NCBI GenBank assembly: GCA_947446645.1
Contig: CANFHA010000003.1
Coordinates: 124,001 to 188,000 of the forward strand
Direction of reading: 5' to 3'
Length of the DNA stretch: 64,000 bases
Source: Chitinophagaceae bacterium
GTDB lineage: Bacteria > Bacteroidota > Bacteroidia > Chitinophagales > Chitinophagaceae
Part shown: piece after piece, positions 62,717-64,000 of the stretch
Layout: each line of letters starts with the position of its first letter
How positions within the stretch are numbered: position 1 is the first letter of the stretch
The notes under the pieces: generated by a model
What the model was told of the DNA's origin: nothing
Seen by the model: only the letters and a program-made list of their open reading frames with translations
The model's database searches: none
Made by a program: the position numbers and the translations under genes

Positions 62717-64000
62717 ATGTCGACCATAGTAGTTTGCCCCAAATGTAGCACCCAGTTCGAGCCCACTGCAGCCATTGCACAGTCTGTAAGAGACGAGATG
62801 GCTAAAGAGTATAACAAGAAGTGGCAAGACAGTACAAAGCAAAAAGAAGAACAATTCAAAAAAGAAAAGGAACTGCTACTGAAGGAACAGCAGGATAGAG
62901 AGCTGCAATGGCAAAAGCAGCAACAGGCACAGGCACAGAAAGCGGAAGAGGATAGGAAGGCGCTGGAAACGCAAATAAGAAAGGACCTGGAGCGGAGAGT
63001 GGGTGCAGATTTTGAGCACAAATTAAAGCTGCTGGAGGATGACAATAAGACCAGCCAGGCAAAACTGAAAGAGGCCAGAGAAAAAGAACTGGACTTTCTG
63101 AAGAAGATGCAGGACCTGCAGACACGGGAGCAGGAAATGGAACTGCAGATGCAGCGCCGCCTGCTGGATGAGCGAAACAAGCTGGCAGAACTGGTAAAGA
63201 AAGAAGAGGAAGAAAAGAACAAGCTGCGCGAAACCGAGTTTGACATGAAACTCAAAGAACGCGACAAGCAGCTGGATGACCAGCGCAAGCTGATAGAAGA
63301 AATGAAGCGCAAGAGCGAACAAGGCTCTATGCAGCTGCAGGGCGAGGTGCAGGAGCTGGCGCTGGAACAGATGCTTCGCTACGCATTTCCCTTTGACCTG
63401 GTGAGCGAGGTGGGCAAGGGCGTGCGCGGGGCAGACTGTATACAGACCGTGCGCAACAGCTTTGGACAGGAGTGCGGCAAGATCATTTTTGAGAGCAAGC
63501 GCACCAAGGACTTCAGCGAAGACTGGGTGGAAAAGCTGAAAGCGGATATGCGTGTGCTGGGTGCTGATGTGGCCGTGATAGTAACTCAGGCTATGCCAAA
63601 GGACATGAGCGGCTTTGGTGAGCGCAACGGTATATGGGTATGCACATTTGGCGAGGCCCGCTCACTGGTACATGTGCTGCGCGATGCCATTATAAAAATA
63701 TACACTGCCGCCAAAAGCCAGGAGGGTAAGGGCGATAAAATGGCGCTGCTATACAGCTATCTCGTAAGCACCGAATTCTCTGAGCAATGGCGCGCTATAC
63801 GCGAGGGCTTTATGGGCATGAAGATATCCATACAAAAAGAGCGCGACGCCATGGAGAAGCTATGGAAGGCCCGCGAAAAACAACTGGAAAAGGTACTGCT
63901 CAACGCAGCCCACATCAGGGGATCAATAGAAGGCATTGCGGGCATGGATGTAGATTTGAACCTGCTGCCTGATGAAGACAACAGCTACTTGCTGGAATAA
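62717..64000 (+). CDS. DUF2130 protein with coiled coil
   Basis: A 427-residue protein, complete (TAA at the last three bases). N-terminal zinc-ribbon-like half (VVCPKCSTQFEP), then a long charged coiled coil (about residues 30-215), then the conserved DUF2130 domain. There, RGADCIQTVRNSFGQECGK and IIFESKRTKDFSEDW hold an Asp...Glu-x-Lys arrangement like PD-(D/E)xK nucleases such as RmuC. A nuclease role is inference. A TAATTTG sequence about 10 bases upstream may be part of its promoter. Confidence 0.85.
   Translation: MSTIVVCPKCSTQFEPTAAIAQSVRDEMAKEYNKKWQDSTKQKEEQFKKEKELLLKEQQDRELQWQKQQQAQAQKAEEDRKALETQIRKDLERRVGADFEHKLKLLEDDNKTSQAKLKEAREKELDFLKKMQDLQTREQEMELQMQRRLLDERNKLAELVKKEEEEKNKLRETEFDMKLKERDKQLDDQRKLIEEMKRKSEQGSMQLQGEVQELALEQMLRYAFPFDLVSEVGKGVRGADCIQTVRNSFGQECGKIIFESKRTKDFSEDWVEKLKADMRVLGADVAVIVTQAMPKDMSGFGERNGIWVCTFGEARSLVHVLRDAIIKIYTAAKSQEGKGDKMALLYSYLVSTEFSEQWRAIREGFMGMKISIQKERDAMEKLWKAREKQLEKVLLNAAHIRGSIEGIAGMDVDLNLLPDEDNSYLLE

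Noticed and set aside
1..64000. tRNA, rRNA, integrase, transposase or prophage genes
   Set aside because: Looked for on both strands; nothing convincing was seen.

Overview
The window looks like chromosomal DNA of a member of the Bacteroidota, probably order Chitinophagales (the family-level guess is inference). Evidence: type IX secretion (T9SS) genes (porT, porQ, a PorE-like OmpA protein) together with a giant secreted protein carrying a T9SS C-terminal sorting domain; Bacteroidota-type promoters (TAnnTTTG -7 boxes) and almost no Shine-Dalgarno sequences; DUF5686 and PorT outer-membrane families; a fused alpha/beta E1 dehydrogenase. No rRNA, tRNA, CRISPR array, prophage or complete insertion sequence was recognised.

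Layout. 1-2.9 kb: a PspA/IM30 gene behind an Arg/Ser/Gly-rich lipoprotein, then an exported protein. 2.9-13.4 kb: housekeeping genes folD, queE, uppP, a TerB-like gene, alanine dehydrogenase, rpoN, an AlgX/AlgJ-like gene and mfd. 13.4-15.9 kb: a small lipoprotein and feoB. 15.9-18.9 kb: an accessory, decaying stretch with palindromic repeats, a small exported-protein gene, a RelE/ParE toxin-antitoxin pair, two broken relatives of that gene and a lipoprotein gene interrupted at an A8 run. 18.9-31.3 kb: clpB, aspS, a DUF5686 outer-membrane protein and the ribosomal protein cluster rplK-rplA-rplJ-rplL, which is cut off from its usual neighbours (secE-nusG and rpoBC). 31.4-31.9 kb: a hicB-hicA pair in which the toxin frame has ATA where ATG is expected. 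32.0-38.3 kb: a 2088-residue repetitive surface protein. 39.1-39.6 kb: seven tandem 68-bp repeats, each a terminator-like hairpin on the minus strand. 39.8-46 kb: porT, small genes, a response regulator and a 1225-residue multi-PAS histidine kinase. 46.2-53.9 kb: a thiolase, two coupled GT-C-type membrane proteins, hemW, a His-rich exported protein and a second ParE-type pair. 54-64 kb: E1 dehydrogenase, a lipoprotein, maf, ubiA-like, porQ, fabI, a PorE-like protein and a DUF2130 gene ending exactly at the window edge.

How the parts fit. PorT, PorQ and the PorE-like protein belong to the envelope machinery that would export and anchor the giant sorting-domain protein. Housekeeping genes are interleaved with them without long operons. 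Accessory material is confined to small islands: toxin-antitoxin pairs, an orphan antitoxin, degenerate paralogs and intergenic repeats.

Main points for a second look: the tandem terminator array, the hicA start-codon change, the decayed paralog cluster around a toxin-antitoxin pair, the A8 frameshift, -7 boxes so close to ATG that leaderless mRNAs are implied, a dispersed 7-nt-phased A-rich tract that also lies inside aspS, and the two-unit super-repeat in the giant surface protein.
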